DNA from: DATFGK01 sp046712825
GTDB taxonomy: Bacteria > Actinomycetota > AC-67
Assembly: GCA_046712825.1 (NCBI GenBank)
Contig: JBKKCR010000119.1
Span: 1 to 28,576 of the forward strand
Direction of reading: 5' to 3'
Length of the DNA: 28,576 bases
The notes under the pieces: generated by a model
Databases searched by the model: none
The model's input: the letters and a program-made list of their open reading frames with translations, nothing else
Told to the model about the DNA's origin: nothing
Shown here: positions 14,325 to 21,470 of the stretch, in pieces
Layout: every line of letters starts with the position of its first letter
How positions within the stretch are numbered: the stretch's first letter is position 1
Made by a program: the position numbers and the translations under genes

Positions 14325-15209
14325 ATGAAGAAGCTCATCGCAACCCTGACGCTGGCGGCGGCTGCGGCCGCGTGCTCGGCTCAGACCCCGGTCACGCCCG
14401 GCGCGCAGCCCTCGGGCACCCCGAGTCCCTCGCCGAGTTCCGTCCCAACGTCGAGCACCGGCACCACGCAGGTGACGATCTACTACCTGGTCGAAGGCAC
14501 CGACGACATGTTCCTGACGCCCGAGCGGCACCAGGTGGCCAAGACGGAAGCGATCGCCCGCGCGGCCCTCGAGGAGCTACTCAACGGCACCGCCCAAGAC
14601 GAGGACCACACCGTTCCCTTCCCGAATGACGCGGAGGTCAACTCCGTGGTGATCAAGGACAAGGTCGCCACGGTCGACTGGAGCGCCGAGGTGCTCGAAG
14701 GAAGCGGCGGCGCCCGGGTCGAGGAGCTCGCGATCCAGTCCGTCGTCTACACGCTGACCGAGTTCCCGACGATCTCCCAGGTGCGGTTCACCGTCGAGGG
14801 CAAGGCCTCGGGGACCGCGTCGAACGGCCGTCAGATCGAGGACTTCTGGGGTCACGTCGGCCTTTCGGGTAAGCCGCTGATCCGCTCCGCCGAGATCGAC
14901 GTGCTCGCCCCGATCACGCTCTGGACCCCGCACGAAGACGCATCTTCCAGCGGCACGCTGAAGCTCAGCGGGCTGGCCCAGACGTTCGAGGCGAACGTGG
15001 GGATCATCCTCCGCGATGCGAAGGGCAAGATCGTGGTGCAGACCTCGGCCACCGCTCTCGAAGCCGCCCCGGCACGCGAGCCCTTCACCAAGAAGATCAC
15101 GTTCACGCCGCCGTCATCTCCCGAGCGATGGACCCTGCAGGTGATCGAGGACAGCGCGATGGACGGATCCGTGGTCTTCATGGAGGACCGGACCATCCAG
15201 GTCGGCTGA
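14325..15209 (+). CDS. GerMN/Gmad2-domain lipoprotein
   Basis: A 294-residue protein with the start fixed by GAGGAGGA just before ATG 14325. The N-terminus has a lipoprotein signal with lipobox LAAAAAAC, lipidated Cys17, then a Ser/Pro/Thr-rich linker to about residue 45. A GerMN domain follows (about 48-165: VTIYYLVEG, AALEELLNG, VATVDWSAEVLEG), then a Gmad2-type beta-sandwich (about 190-290: ITLWTPHEDASSSGTLKLSG, RWTLQVIEDSAMDGS). GerMN domains occur in the spore protein GerM and in actinobacterial LpqB-type lipoproteins; their ligand is unclear. It should sit on the outer face of the membrane and may take part in cell-envelope maintenance. A strong hairpin follows the stop. Confidence 0.88.
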   Translation: MKKLIATLTLAAAAAACSAQTPVTPGAQPSGTPSPSPSSVPTSSTGTTQVTIYYLVEGTDDMFLTPERHQVAKTEAIARAALEELLNGTAQDEDHTVPFPNDAEVNSVVIKDKVATVDWSAEVLEGSGGARVEELAIQSVVYTLTEFPTISQVRFTVEGKASGTASNGRQIEDFWGHVGLSGKPLIRSAEIDVLAPITLWTPHEDASSSGTLKLSGLAQTFEANVGIILRDAKGKIVVQTSATALEAAPAREPFTKKITFTPPSSPERWTLQVIEDSAMDGSVVFMEDRTIQVG

Positions 15210-15236
15210 CCGCCGAGGCTTAATGGCCACACCCAT

Positions 15237-15265
15237 ACGGGCCCGCCGCTTCGCGGCGGGCCCGT
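15237..15265 (+). terminator. Strong GC hairpin after the GerMN lipoprotein gene
   Basis: A perfect 13-bp inverted repeat (ACGGGCCCGCCGC / GCGGCGGGCCCGT) with a TTC loop, starting 28 bases after the stop codon. There is no T-tract, which is common for terminators in high-GC Actinobacteria. It separates the lipoprotein from the next gene. Confidence 0.72.
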
Positions 15266-15388
15266 CACGTTGGCCTGTGGCCGCCGTCGCGCGGACCCAG
15301 GTCCGGGGCACAGATGGCCCTTTTGAGTCATTCCGCCGAGGAGGCACGTCCGATACCGTAAAAGTCTGTCGAGCCTGGAGTGCAAGTC

Positions 15389-16495
15389 ATGCTTTGTCCG
15401 CAATGCCGCAGGCAGGTCGGCGGAGACGGCTACTGCCCGCAAGGCCACCTCGCGAGCCCCGAGCGCGCCGCTCCGCTGCCTCCTCCCAAGCGGCAACCCG
15501 GCGTGCCGGCGCCCGCTCCTGAGACCGCTCAAGCTCCGGGGGCGCCTCCTCCGCTTCCGTCCGATCCGAGCCTCCCGGTCGGCGCCCCCAAAACCGGCCG
15601 CCGACCGCTGGTCATGGCGCTCGTTTTCGGCGTTCTCGTCGTGGCCGTGCTCGCGTTCCTCGCGTTCGGCCCGGCGGCCAGCGCAGCGAATCTCAAGTAC
15701 GCCTTCCAGAACGGAGAGACGCACCGTTACGGGCTCGCGATGACCTTCGACGTGAACGCCGGGAGCCTCGCCTTCGGCGGCGAGGCGCTCAAAGGCAGCA
15801 TGGAGATGGTCCTCAGTCAGAAGACCACAGCGGTGGACGAGGACGGCGTGGCGACGATCCAGTACGTCGTCGAGAAGATCCGCGTGGTCGAGGGCAAGCG
15901 GACCGTTGACGTGCCCGCGCCGCCGACCCCGCTGACCGTTCGCATGGCGCCTGACGGACGCGTCCTCGAAGCGAAAGGGAGCGGTCTGCTCGAGCTCGGA
16001 GAGGCAGATCCGGTCTCGGATCTGGCGGGCATGTTCGGCCCGGAAGCGTTCGGCCCGATCCTGCCGCATCGCAAGGTCGATCCCGGAGAGAGTTGGGACA
16101 TCAACCTCGACATGGCCAACCCGTTCGGGGAGACGATCCGCTACCGAGGGGACGCCACGCTAGTTCGGCGTGAGGTGATCGGCGGTCAGGATGCTGCGGT
16201 CATCCGCTCGGCGACCAACACCCCGTTCAACTTCAGGGTGAGCTTCGCCGACCTGGCCGACTTCGTCGGCACCGACGCGCCCAGTGAGCTGCGCGACGCA
16301 GCGATGACGTTCAACGGGTACTTCACGACGGATCTGACCCAATCCCTGGCGACCAAGAGCGGGTTCCTCCTGTCGGCGCTGGGCGATCTCAAGATGACGG
16401 GAACGCTCGGTTTCGAGAACATCCCCGAACAGCTGGGCAACCTTTCGGCCGTGTTCAACATGACGTTCCAGATCACGATGACCTCGATCTCGTAG
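15389..16495 (+). CDS. Zinc-ribbon, membrane-anchored protein with a large outer domain
   Basis: A 368-residue protein starting at ATG 15389 (GGAG eight bases upstream; GTG 15380 is an alternative). The N-terminus is a zinc ribbon (Cys3, Cys6, Cys16, His20: CPQC and CPQGH), then a Pro/Ala-rich linker to about residue 70, one membrane helix (about 73-95), and a ~270-residue beta-rich domain beginning NLKYAFQNGETHRYGLAMTF. The latter resembles DUF6263-type extracellular domains (Lys/Gly-rich opening, paired strands). With the ribbon inside and the beta domain outside, it might sense or carry something across the membrane, but function is unknown. The cytoplasmic ribbon with a proline linker is a common actinobacterial layout. 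Confidence 0.78.
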   Translation: MLCPQCRRQVGGDGYCPQGHLASPERAAPLPPPKRQPGVPAPAPETAQAPGAPPPLPSDPSLPVGAPKTGRRPLVMALVFGVLVVAVLAFLAFGPAASAANLKYAFQNGETHRYGLAMTFDVNAGSLAFGGEALKGSMEMVLSQKTTAVDEDGVATIQYVVEKIRVVEGKRTVDVPAPPTPLTVRMAPDGRVLEAKGSGLLELGEADPVSDLAGMFGPEAFGPILPHRKVDPGESWDINLDMANPFGETIRYRGDATLVRREVIGGQDAAVIRSATNTPFNFRVSFADLADFVGTDAPSELRDAAMTFNGYFTTDLTQSLATKSGFLLSALGDLKMTGTLGFENIPEQLGNLSAVFNMTFQITMTSIS

Positions 16496-16501
16496 GACGC
16501 G

Positions 16502-17266
16502 TCAACGCAGATGCACGACGTCTCCGGCTGAGATCTCGACGGCTTCGCCGGCGGTATCGACCACCAGAGCGCCGCTCGCCGATAGGTCGCGCGCGACCCC
16601 CTCGATGGGATCCGCGCCGGCGCGCTCGACCCGTACCCGCTTCCCCAGGGTGTCGCAGAGCGTACGGTACTCGTCGAGCGCGTCCTCCGGCGCTCCCATA
16701 CGCGCGCCGAAGCCGGAAAGCGTGGCCGCGAGCAGCCACGCTCGCTCGACCGGCCTGCCACCCTCGAGGGCCACACTCGTCGCGAGACCGGCGAGCTCGG
16801 GCGGGAACTCGGTCTGGCGAACGTTCACGCCGAGCCCGACGACGAGCGCGCCTCGTCCGTCTGCTTCGGCCAGCAGGCCGCCCAGCTTCCGCCCGCCGAC
16901 GAGCAGATCGTTCGGCCATTTGAGCCGCACCTCCACCCCCGCCGCTGCGATCAGGGCGCGAGCGGCCGAGAGCCCGGCCACGAGCGTCAGCGTCGGCCAC
17001 CGCTCGACCGCTAGAGCCGGCCTGATCAGCCAGGAGACGAGCAAGGAACGGCCGGGCTCGGACCACCAGGAGCGGCCGAGACGACCGCGGCCGGCCGCCT
17101 GCGCGTCGGCGACGACGACGCACCCCTCGGGCTCGCCGGACGCCGCCAGCCGCAGCGCATCGGCGTTGGTCGAGTCCGTCTCGGCCAGGCAGATCACGCG
17201 GCGCACCCACGGCGCCGCGCCGGCGGCCTGCTCGAAGGCGACGGGGTCGAACGGCTCGGGCTCCAT
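16502..17266 (-). CDS. birA: Biotin-[acetyl-CoA-carboxylase] ligase
   Basis: A 254-residue class I biotin protein ligase without the DNA-binding N-terminus of E. coli BirA. Motifs are TDSTNADA (about 30-37), the biotinyl-AMP loop AAGRGRLGRSWW (57-68), and KWPNDLLVGGRKLGGLL (116-132) with a substrate-binding Lys at 127. The C-terminal SH3-like domain (GVARDLSASGALVVDTAGE) is present. It should attach biotin to the Lys of BCCP domains. The divergent neighbour is a biotin carboxylase/BCCP protein, its expected substrate, 79 bases away. Lack of an HTH means it is unlikely to repress biotin genes itself. Confidence 0.95.
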   Translation of the reverse strand: MEPEPFDPVAFEQAAGAAPWVRRVICLAETDSTNADALRLAASGEPEGCVVVADAQAAGRGRLGRSWWSEPGRSLLVSWLIRPALAVERWPTLTLVAGLSAARALIAAAGVEVRLKWPNDLLVGGRKLGGLLAEADGRGALVVGLGVNVRQTEFPPELAGLATSVALEGGRPVERAWLLAATLSGFGARMGAPEDALDEYRTLCDTLGKRVRVERAGADPIEGVARDLSASGALVVDTAGEAVEISAGDVVHLR

Positions 17267-17322
17267 CCGGCGGCGAGGCTACCAGGGGAAAGACCCGGCG
17301 TGAGGCCCGCACGACCGTCTGC

Positions 17323-17328
17323 TACCCT
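17323..17328 (+). promoter_or_regulatory. Candidate -10 box (TACCCT)
   Basis: TACCCT (TANNNT pattern), preceded by TGC, lies 17 bases before the ATG of the biotin carboxylase gene in the region divergent from birA. This would give a very short leader. No clear -35 box. Confidence 0.3.
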
Positions 17329-17345
17329 CCGCCCGAGGTCGCCCT

Positions 17346-19109
17346 ATGTTCTCGAAAGTTCTCGTCGCGAATCGAGGTGAGATCGCGGTGCGCGTTCTGC
17401 GCGCGCTCCGCGAGCTCGGCGTGGGCTCGGTGGCCGTGTACTCCGAAGCCGATCGCGATGCCCTCCACGTGCGCCACGCCGACGAGGCTTTCCTGCTCGG
17501 GGAGGCCGCACCGGCCGCCTCATACCTCAACATCGACCGGATCCTCGAGGTCGCCGAGCGGGCCGGGGCCGAGGCGATCCACCCGGGCTACGGCTTCCTC
17601 GCGGAGAACGCGGACTTCGCACGCGCGATCACCAAGGCCGGCCTCGTGTTCGTCGGCCCTTCGGCGGAGGCGATCGAGCGGATGGGTGACAAGGTCGTCG
17701 CGCGGCAGGCGGCCGTAGAGGCGGGCGCACCGGTCGTGCCCGGCACGCTCGAGCCGGTGGCCGGCCCCGAAGAGGTGCGCACGTTCGCCGAGGAGCACGG
17801 CTACCCGATCGCGATCAAAGCTTCGTTCGGCGGCGGCGGCCGCGGGTTCAAGGTGGTGCGTTCCGACAAGGAGCTCGACGATGCCTTCGCGTCGGCGCAA
17901 CGCGAGTCGGCGATGTCGTTCGGTCGCGACGAGGTCTATCTCGAGCGCTACCTGGAAGGCGCGCGACACATCGAAGCGCAGATCCTCGCCGACACGAACG
18001 GCAATGTGCTCTTCCTCGGCGAGCGCGACTGCACACTCCAGCGGCGGCACCAGAAGCTCGTTGAAGAGTCGCCGTCGCCGGTCGTCTCGGAAGAGGTGCG
18101 CCGCGCGCTCGAAGAGAGTTCCGTGTCGATCGCGCGCCAGGTCGGCTACGTCAACGCCGGCACGATCGAGACGTTGCTCGACGCCGATCTGAAAAGCTTC
18201 TACTTCATGGAGATGAACACGCGCTTACAAGTAGAGCATCCGGTCACCGAGCTTTGCGCCGGGATCGACCTCGCCCAGTGGCAGGTCCGGATCGCGGCCG
18301 GCGAGGAGCTTCCCTTCTCGCAATCCGACATCCGCACGCGCGGCCACGCGATCGAATGCCGGATCAACGCCGAGGATCCGGCGAAGAAGTTCTTCCCGTC
18401 ACCCGGCCGGATCGGCGCGTACCGGGAGCCCTCGGGTCCCGGCGTGCGCATCGACTCGGGCTTCGGGGCCGACTCCGAGATCCCGCGCTCATACGACTCG
18501 CTGATCGCGAAGCTCGTCGTGTGGGCCGAGGATCGCGACGGAGCCCGTGCGCGGATGGCGCGCGCCCTCGACGAATACGTGATCGAGGGAGTGAAGACCA
18601 CGATCCCGTTCCATCGGATGATCATGGAACACCCGCGCTTCGCTTCCGGTGAGTTCTCGACCAGCTTCGTGGAGAACGAGCTCGACCTTTCGGGACTCGT
18701 GCAGCCGGCGCCGGCGAAAGCCGCCGACCCAGCCGTTGCAACGGAGCGCACGGTCACGGTCGAGATCGACGGGAAGCGGTTCGACGTGGCCGTGCACGGG
18801 CTCACGTCCCTCGGCGCCGCGGGAGCCCCCGCCGCTTCGCGGCCCACGGCGCCGGTCGCGGAGACGAAGTCTGGCTCGGGTGCGGGGCCGCACGTGAAGG
18901 AGACGGTTCGCGCGCCCATGCAGGGCACGGTGGTCAAGACCGTCGTCGCGGTGGGCGACGCGGTCAAAGCTGGGGACCTACTCATCGTCCTCGAGGCGAT
19001 GAAGATGGAGAACCACATCAGCGCCCCGCGGGGCGGGACGGTCGGCGAGCTGCTCGTTTCCGCCGGCGAGAACGTCGAGACCGGCGCCCCGCTGGCGGTC
19101 ATCGAGTAG
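17346..19109 (+). CDS. Acyl-CoA carboxylase alpha subunit (biotin carboxylase + BCCP)
   Basis: A 587-residue protein typical of actinobacterial AccA3/PccA-type subunits. The biotin carboxylase part (1-450) shows FSKVLVANRGEIAVRVLRA, HPGYGFLAEN, the ATP-grasp Gly-rich loop SFGGGGRGFKVV, and FMEMNTRLQVEHPVTE. A linker rich in Pro/Ala follows, then a C-terminal BCCP domain with EAMKMEN, in which about Lys553 receives biotin. It carboxylates biotin using ATP and bicarbonate; a separate carboxyltransferase beta subunit, not in the window, transfers CO2 to acetyl- or propionyl-CoA. Divergent birA should supply the biotinylation. Together with the mutase at 22848-24437 it could feed propionyl-CoA to succinyl-CoA. 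Confidence 0.95.
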   Translation: MFSKVLVANRGEIAVRVLRALRELGVGSVAVYSEADRDALHVRHADEAFLLGEAAPAASYLNIDRILEVAERAGAEAIHPGYGFLAENADFARAITKAGLVFVGPSAEAIERMGDKVVARQAAVEAGAPVVPGTLEPVAGPEEVRTFAEEHGYPIAIKASFGGGGRGFKVVRSDKELDDAFASAQRESAMSFGRDEVYLERYLEGARHIEAQILADTNGNVLFLGERDCTLQRRHQKLVEESPSPVVSEEVRRALEESSVSIARQVGYVNAGTIETLLDADLKSFYFMEMNTRLQVEHPVTELCAGIDLAQWQVRIAAGEELPFSQSDIRTRGHAIECRINAEDPAKKFFPSPGRIGAYREPSGPGVRIDSGFGADSEIPRSYDSLIAKLVVWAEDRDGARARMARALDEYVIEGVKTTIPFHRMIMEHPRFASGEFSTSFVENELDLSGLVQPAPAKAADPAVATERTVTVEIDGKRFDVAVHGLTSLGAAGAPAASRPTAPVAETKSGSGAGPHVKETVRAPMQGTVVKTVVAVGDAVKAGDLLIVLEAMKMENHISAPRGGTVGELLVSAGENVETGAPLAVIE

Positions 19110-19114
19110 GCCAC

Positions 19115-19141
19115 CGGTCCCTGGGGACCGAGGCCCCTTTT
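19115..19141 (+). terminator. Hairpin plus T-run after the carboxylase gene
   Basis: CGGTCC (19115-19120) pairs with GGACCG (19125-19130) around a CTGG loop, followed by AGGCCCCTTTT. It starts six bases after the stop. The stem is short, but the position and the TTTT run fit a weak intrinsic terminator. Confidence 0.45.
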
Positions 19142-19144
19142 GCC

Positions 19145-19150
19145 GATACT
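19145..19150 (+). promoter_or_regulatory. Candidate -10 box (GATACT)
   Basis: GATACT ends seven bases before ATG 19158. That spacing would put the transcript start at or next to the ATG, so the gene for the secreted protein may be leaderless. No ribosome site is seen. Weak evidence. Confidence 0.25.
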
Positions 19151-19157
19151 CCTTGGG

Positions 19158-20402
19158 ATGCGCCGAGCGCGTGCCGTCCTGACCTGCCTGGTCGCCTCCG
19201 GGCTCGCGGCGTTTCCCGTGGCCGGCGCCGGGGCGATCTCACCCCCTGGGGCCTCGGGCTGCCCGGTCTTTCCCGCCGACAACGTCTGGCATTCGGACAT
19301 CTCGAAGCTGCCGGTCCACCCGCGGAGCGCGGCGTGGATGGCGTCGATGGACGGCGCGAGCACGGACCTTCACCCCGACTTCGGGTCGTCGGGTGAGCCG
19401 ATGCCGTACGGCATCCCGTACACCGTCGTCGGCTCCTCGCACGCCGACGTCACGGTCGATTTTTACTATCCGGATGAGAGCGACCCGGGCCCGTATCCCT
19501 TCGGCACCGACACGCCGATCGAAGGGGGGTCGGACCGGCACGCGATCATGATCGACCGCGACGCCTGCACGCTCTACGAGCTTTTCGACGCGGAGTACGC
19601 CTCGGGCGGCGGATCGACGGCAGGCTCGGGGGCGATCTGGAACCTGGAGTCGAACGCGTTGCGACCCGCGGGTTGGACATCGGCCGACGCGGCGGGGCTG
19701 CCCATCTTCGCCGGCCTTGTGCGGATCGACGAGGTGAAAGCCGGAAAGGTCGACCACGCGATCCGCATGACCGCCTCGCAGACCGACAAGTCATACGTGT
19801 GGCCGGCGCGGCATCAGGCCGGCGCGGCGAACAACAAGAACCTCCCACCGATGGGCGCTCGCTTCCGACTCAAGGCGGGCTTCAGCACGTCGGGCTTCCG
19901 GTCCGACACGAAGACGATCCTCTCGGCGATGAAGAAGTACGGGATGATCCTGGCCGACAACGGCTCTGACTGGTACTTCACCGGCGCCGCGTCCGACGAA
20001 TGGTCGAACGACATGCTCGACGAGCTGAAGTCGGTGCCGGCGAGCGCGTTCGAGGCGGTCGACGCCTCATCGCTGATGATCAGCCCGAACTCCGGGAAGG
20101 CGAAGCAGTCGAGCGGTGCGGCTCCGGCGCCGGCCCCTGCGGCGCCCATTCCCAAACCCAAACCGAAGCCGTCCGGCGGTTCATCACCGACGACGCCGTC
20201 CGCGACGCCGACCCCGGCGCCCACAGCGCTTCCTTCGAGCGTCGCGCCGTCTCCAAGCGCGTCGGCGAGCGACGTCGCGCTTGCCGCCGGCCCGCAAGGC
20301 GAGACGGCGGGCACGGCGTGGTGGTCATGGATCGTGCTGATCGCGGGCGTCGGCTCCGGCGGGTTGATCGTCCTTCGCTACAGGCGGCGCCACGCCGGTT
20401 GA
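19158..20402 (+). CDS. Secreted, membrane-anchored conserved protein of unknown function
   Basis: A 414-residue protein. ATG 19158 gives a compact signal peptide (MRRAR then a hydrophobic core, cut near Ala-Gly-Ala about residue 26); TTG 19140 is an alternative. The ~270-residue body has conserved-looking blocks: FPADNVWHSDISKLPVHP, DLHPDFGSS, GIPYTVV, DESDPGPYPF, SADAAGLPIFAGLVRIDEV, YVWPARHQAGA, PPMGARFRL and KKYGMILADNGSDWYF. I recognise this as a widespread uncharacterised secreted family of Actinobacteria and Acidobacteria. A Pro/Ala/Ser/Thr linker (about 300-375) leads to a C-terminal helix (about 385-407) and an RYRRR stop-transfer end, so the body is held outside the cell. Its end overlaps the convergent channel-like gene by 25 bases. 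Confidence 0.82.
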   Translation: MRRARAVLTCLVASGLAAFPVAGAGAISPPGASGCPVFPADNVWHSDISKLPVHPRSAAWMASMDGASTDLHPDFGSSGEPMPYGIPYTVVGSSHADVTVDFYYPDESDPGPYPFGTDTPIEGGSDRHAIMIDRDACTLYELFDAEYASGGGSTAGSGAIWNLESNALRPAGWTSADAAGLPIFAGLVRIDEVKAGKVDHAIRMTASQTDKSYVWPARHQAGAANNKNLPPMGARFRLKAGFSTSGFRSDTKTILSAMKKYGMILADNGSDWYFTGAASDEWSNDMLDELKSVPASAFEAVDASSLMISPNSGKAKQSSGAAPAPAPAAPIPKPKPKPSGGSSPTTPSATPTPAPTALPSSVAPSPSASASDVALAAGPQGETAGTAWWSWIVLIAGVGSGGLIVLRYRRRHAG

Positions 20403-21466
20403 TGCTCGGAGAACTCCGCGACGATCGGTGAGCGGTCCGCCGTCCAGGGGGTCGGCGGCGCTTCGGTAAGCGCGGCCATCGATAGCAGCACCGTGTCGTA
20501 GTTGACTCGCCAGCCGGCCCAATCCCGCCACGCCGCGTCCCGGTCGCTTCGGAGTGGAACCCCCACAGCAGCAAGCCGGTCATACGCTTCGTCGAACTCC
20601 TCGCGCTGGATCGATATCGGATCGTCGGGCGCCGGATCGTTGTCGAATTCGATGCGGAAGAAGCTCGCGACACGACGGAGGGCGATGTATCCGGCCCGGA
20701 TCATCAGCTCGGCTCGCGGCTCGCGCGGCCGGTCGACGGCCGCGAGGTACAGCGCGGCGCCGTCCAGCACCGTCCCCGAGGCCGTCACCCACGATTGCCC
20801 GGGCTCGGGCGAACGGAAGAACGCCAACGCCGGGAACGAGGTATGCGTCTCCGCTAGCTCGACGAACCATGCCTCCCACTTCTCCCACAGCGAGGGAAGC
20901 TCGTCGAAGAACTCGATGGTCCAGTAACGCTCGATGAGCTCGACGGCCGTGGGAGGCGACCCTGCGCGGACCTCGAGAGTCTCGACGGCCGCTTCCCGGC
21001 GGGAGAACACGCCGTACAGCGTCGGCAGGTACGAGATCAACAGCGCCAGCACGATGAAGCCGACGGCCGCCTCGGTGAACGAAACCAGGGTGGCCCCGAA
21101 CTCTTCCGGATGGATCAGCCCGAGCGTAAGAAGCGCCGATCCGCTCACCGTTATCGCCTCGCGCGGGGGATCGATCCCAAGCCCGATGTAGACGAGGGTG
21201 TAGCCGATGAACTCCATCGTGAGCCAAACGACCGTAAGAACCAGCAGCGTGAGCGGAGCGTACAGCGCGAAGATCCGGTCGCGGCGTTCGTACGACGCGT
21301 CGCGGCCGACGCGGAGCTCGAAGAGCAGACGCATCGTCCGAAAAACGGCTCGCCCGAGCCGAACCGGAACCCCGCGCGGAAGGATCACGGTGCGTACCGC
21401 CGACATGAGCGTCGCGAGGATGAGGAAGACGCCCGAGGCTGCCGCGAGCACCCGGAGCACGATCAT
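20378..21466 (-). CDS. Ion-channel-like membrane protein with cytoplasmic domain
   Basis: A 362-residue protein. It has three hydrophobic helices at about 3-28, 65-95 and 123-150, with a pore-loop-like segment (about 104-122) between the last two. The layout is like two-pore-type K+ channel subunits. The place of the selectivity filter TVGYG reads TLGLI, and the following GD is HP, so it may not be K+-selective or may not conduct. The remaining ~200 residues are cytoplasmic and rich in Glu/Asp/Arg, with no RCK motif seen. It starts four bases after the LpdA-like gene stop and is probably the last gene of the mutase-flavoprotein transcript. Function uncertain. Confidence 0.72.
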   Translation of the reverse strand: MIVLRVLAAASGVFLILATLMSAVRTVILPRGVPVRLGRAVFRTMRLLFELRVGRDASYERRDRIFALYAPLTLLVLTVVWLTMEFIGYTLVYIGLGIDPPREAITVSGSALLTLGLIHPEEFGATLVSFTEAAVGFIVLALLISYLPTLYGVFSRREAAVETLEVRAGSPPTAVELIERYWTIEFFDELPSLWEKWEAWFVELAETHTSFPALAFFRSPEPGQSWVTASGTVLDGAALYLAAVDRPREPRAELMIRAGYIALRRVASFFRIEFDNDPAPDDPISIQREEFDEAYDRLAAVGVPLRSDRDAAWRDWAGWRVNYDTVLLSMAALTEAPPTPWTADRSPIVAEFSEHQPAWRRL

Positions 21467-21470
21467 CCGT

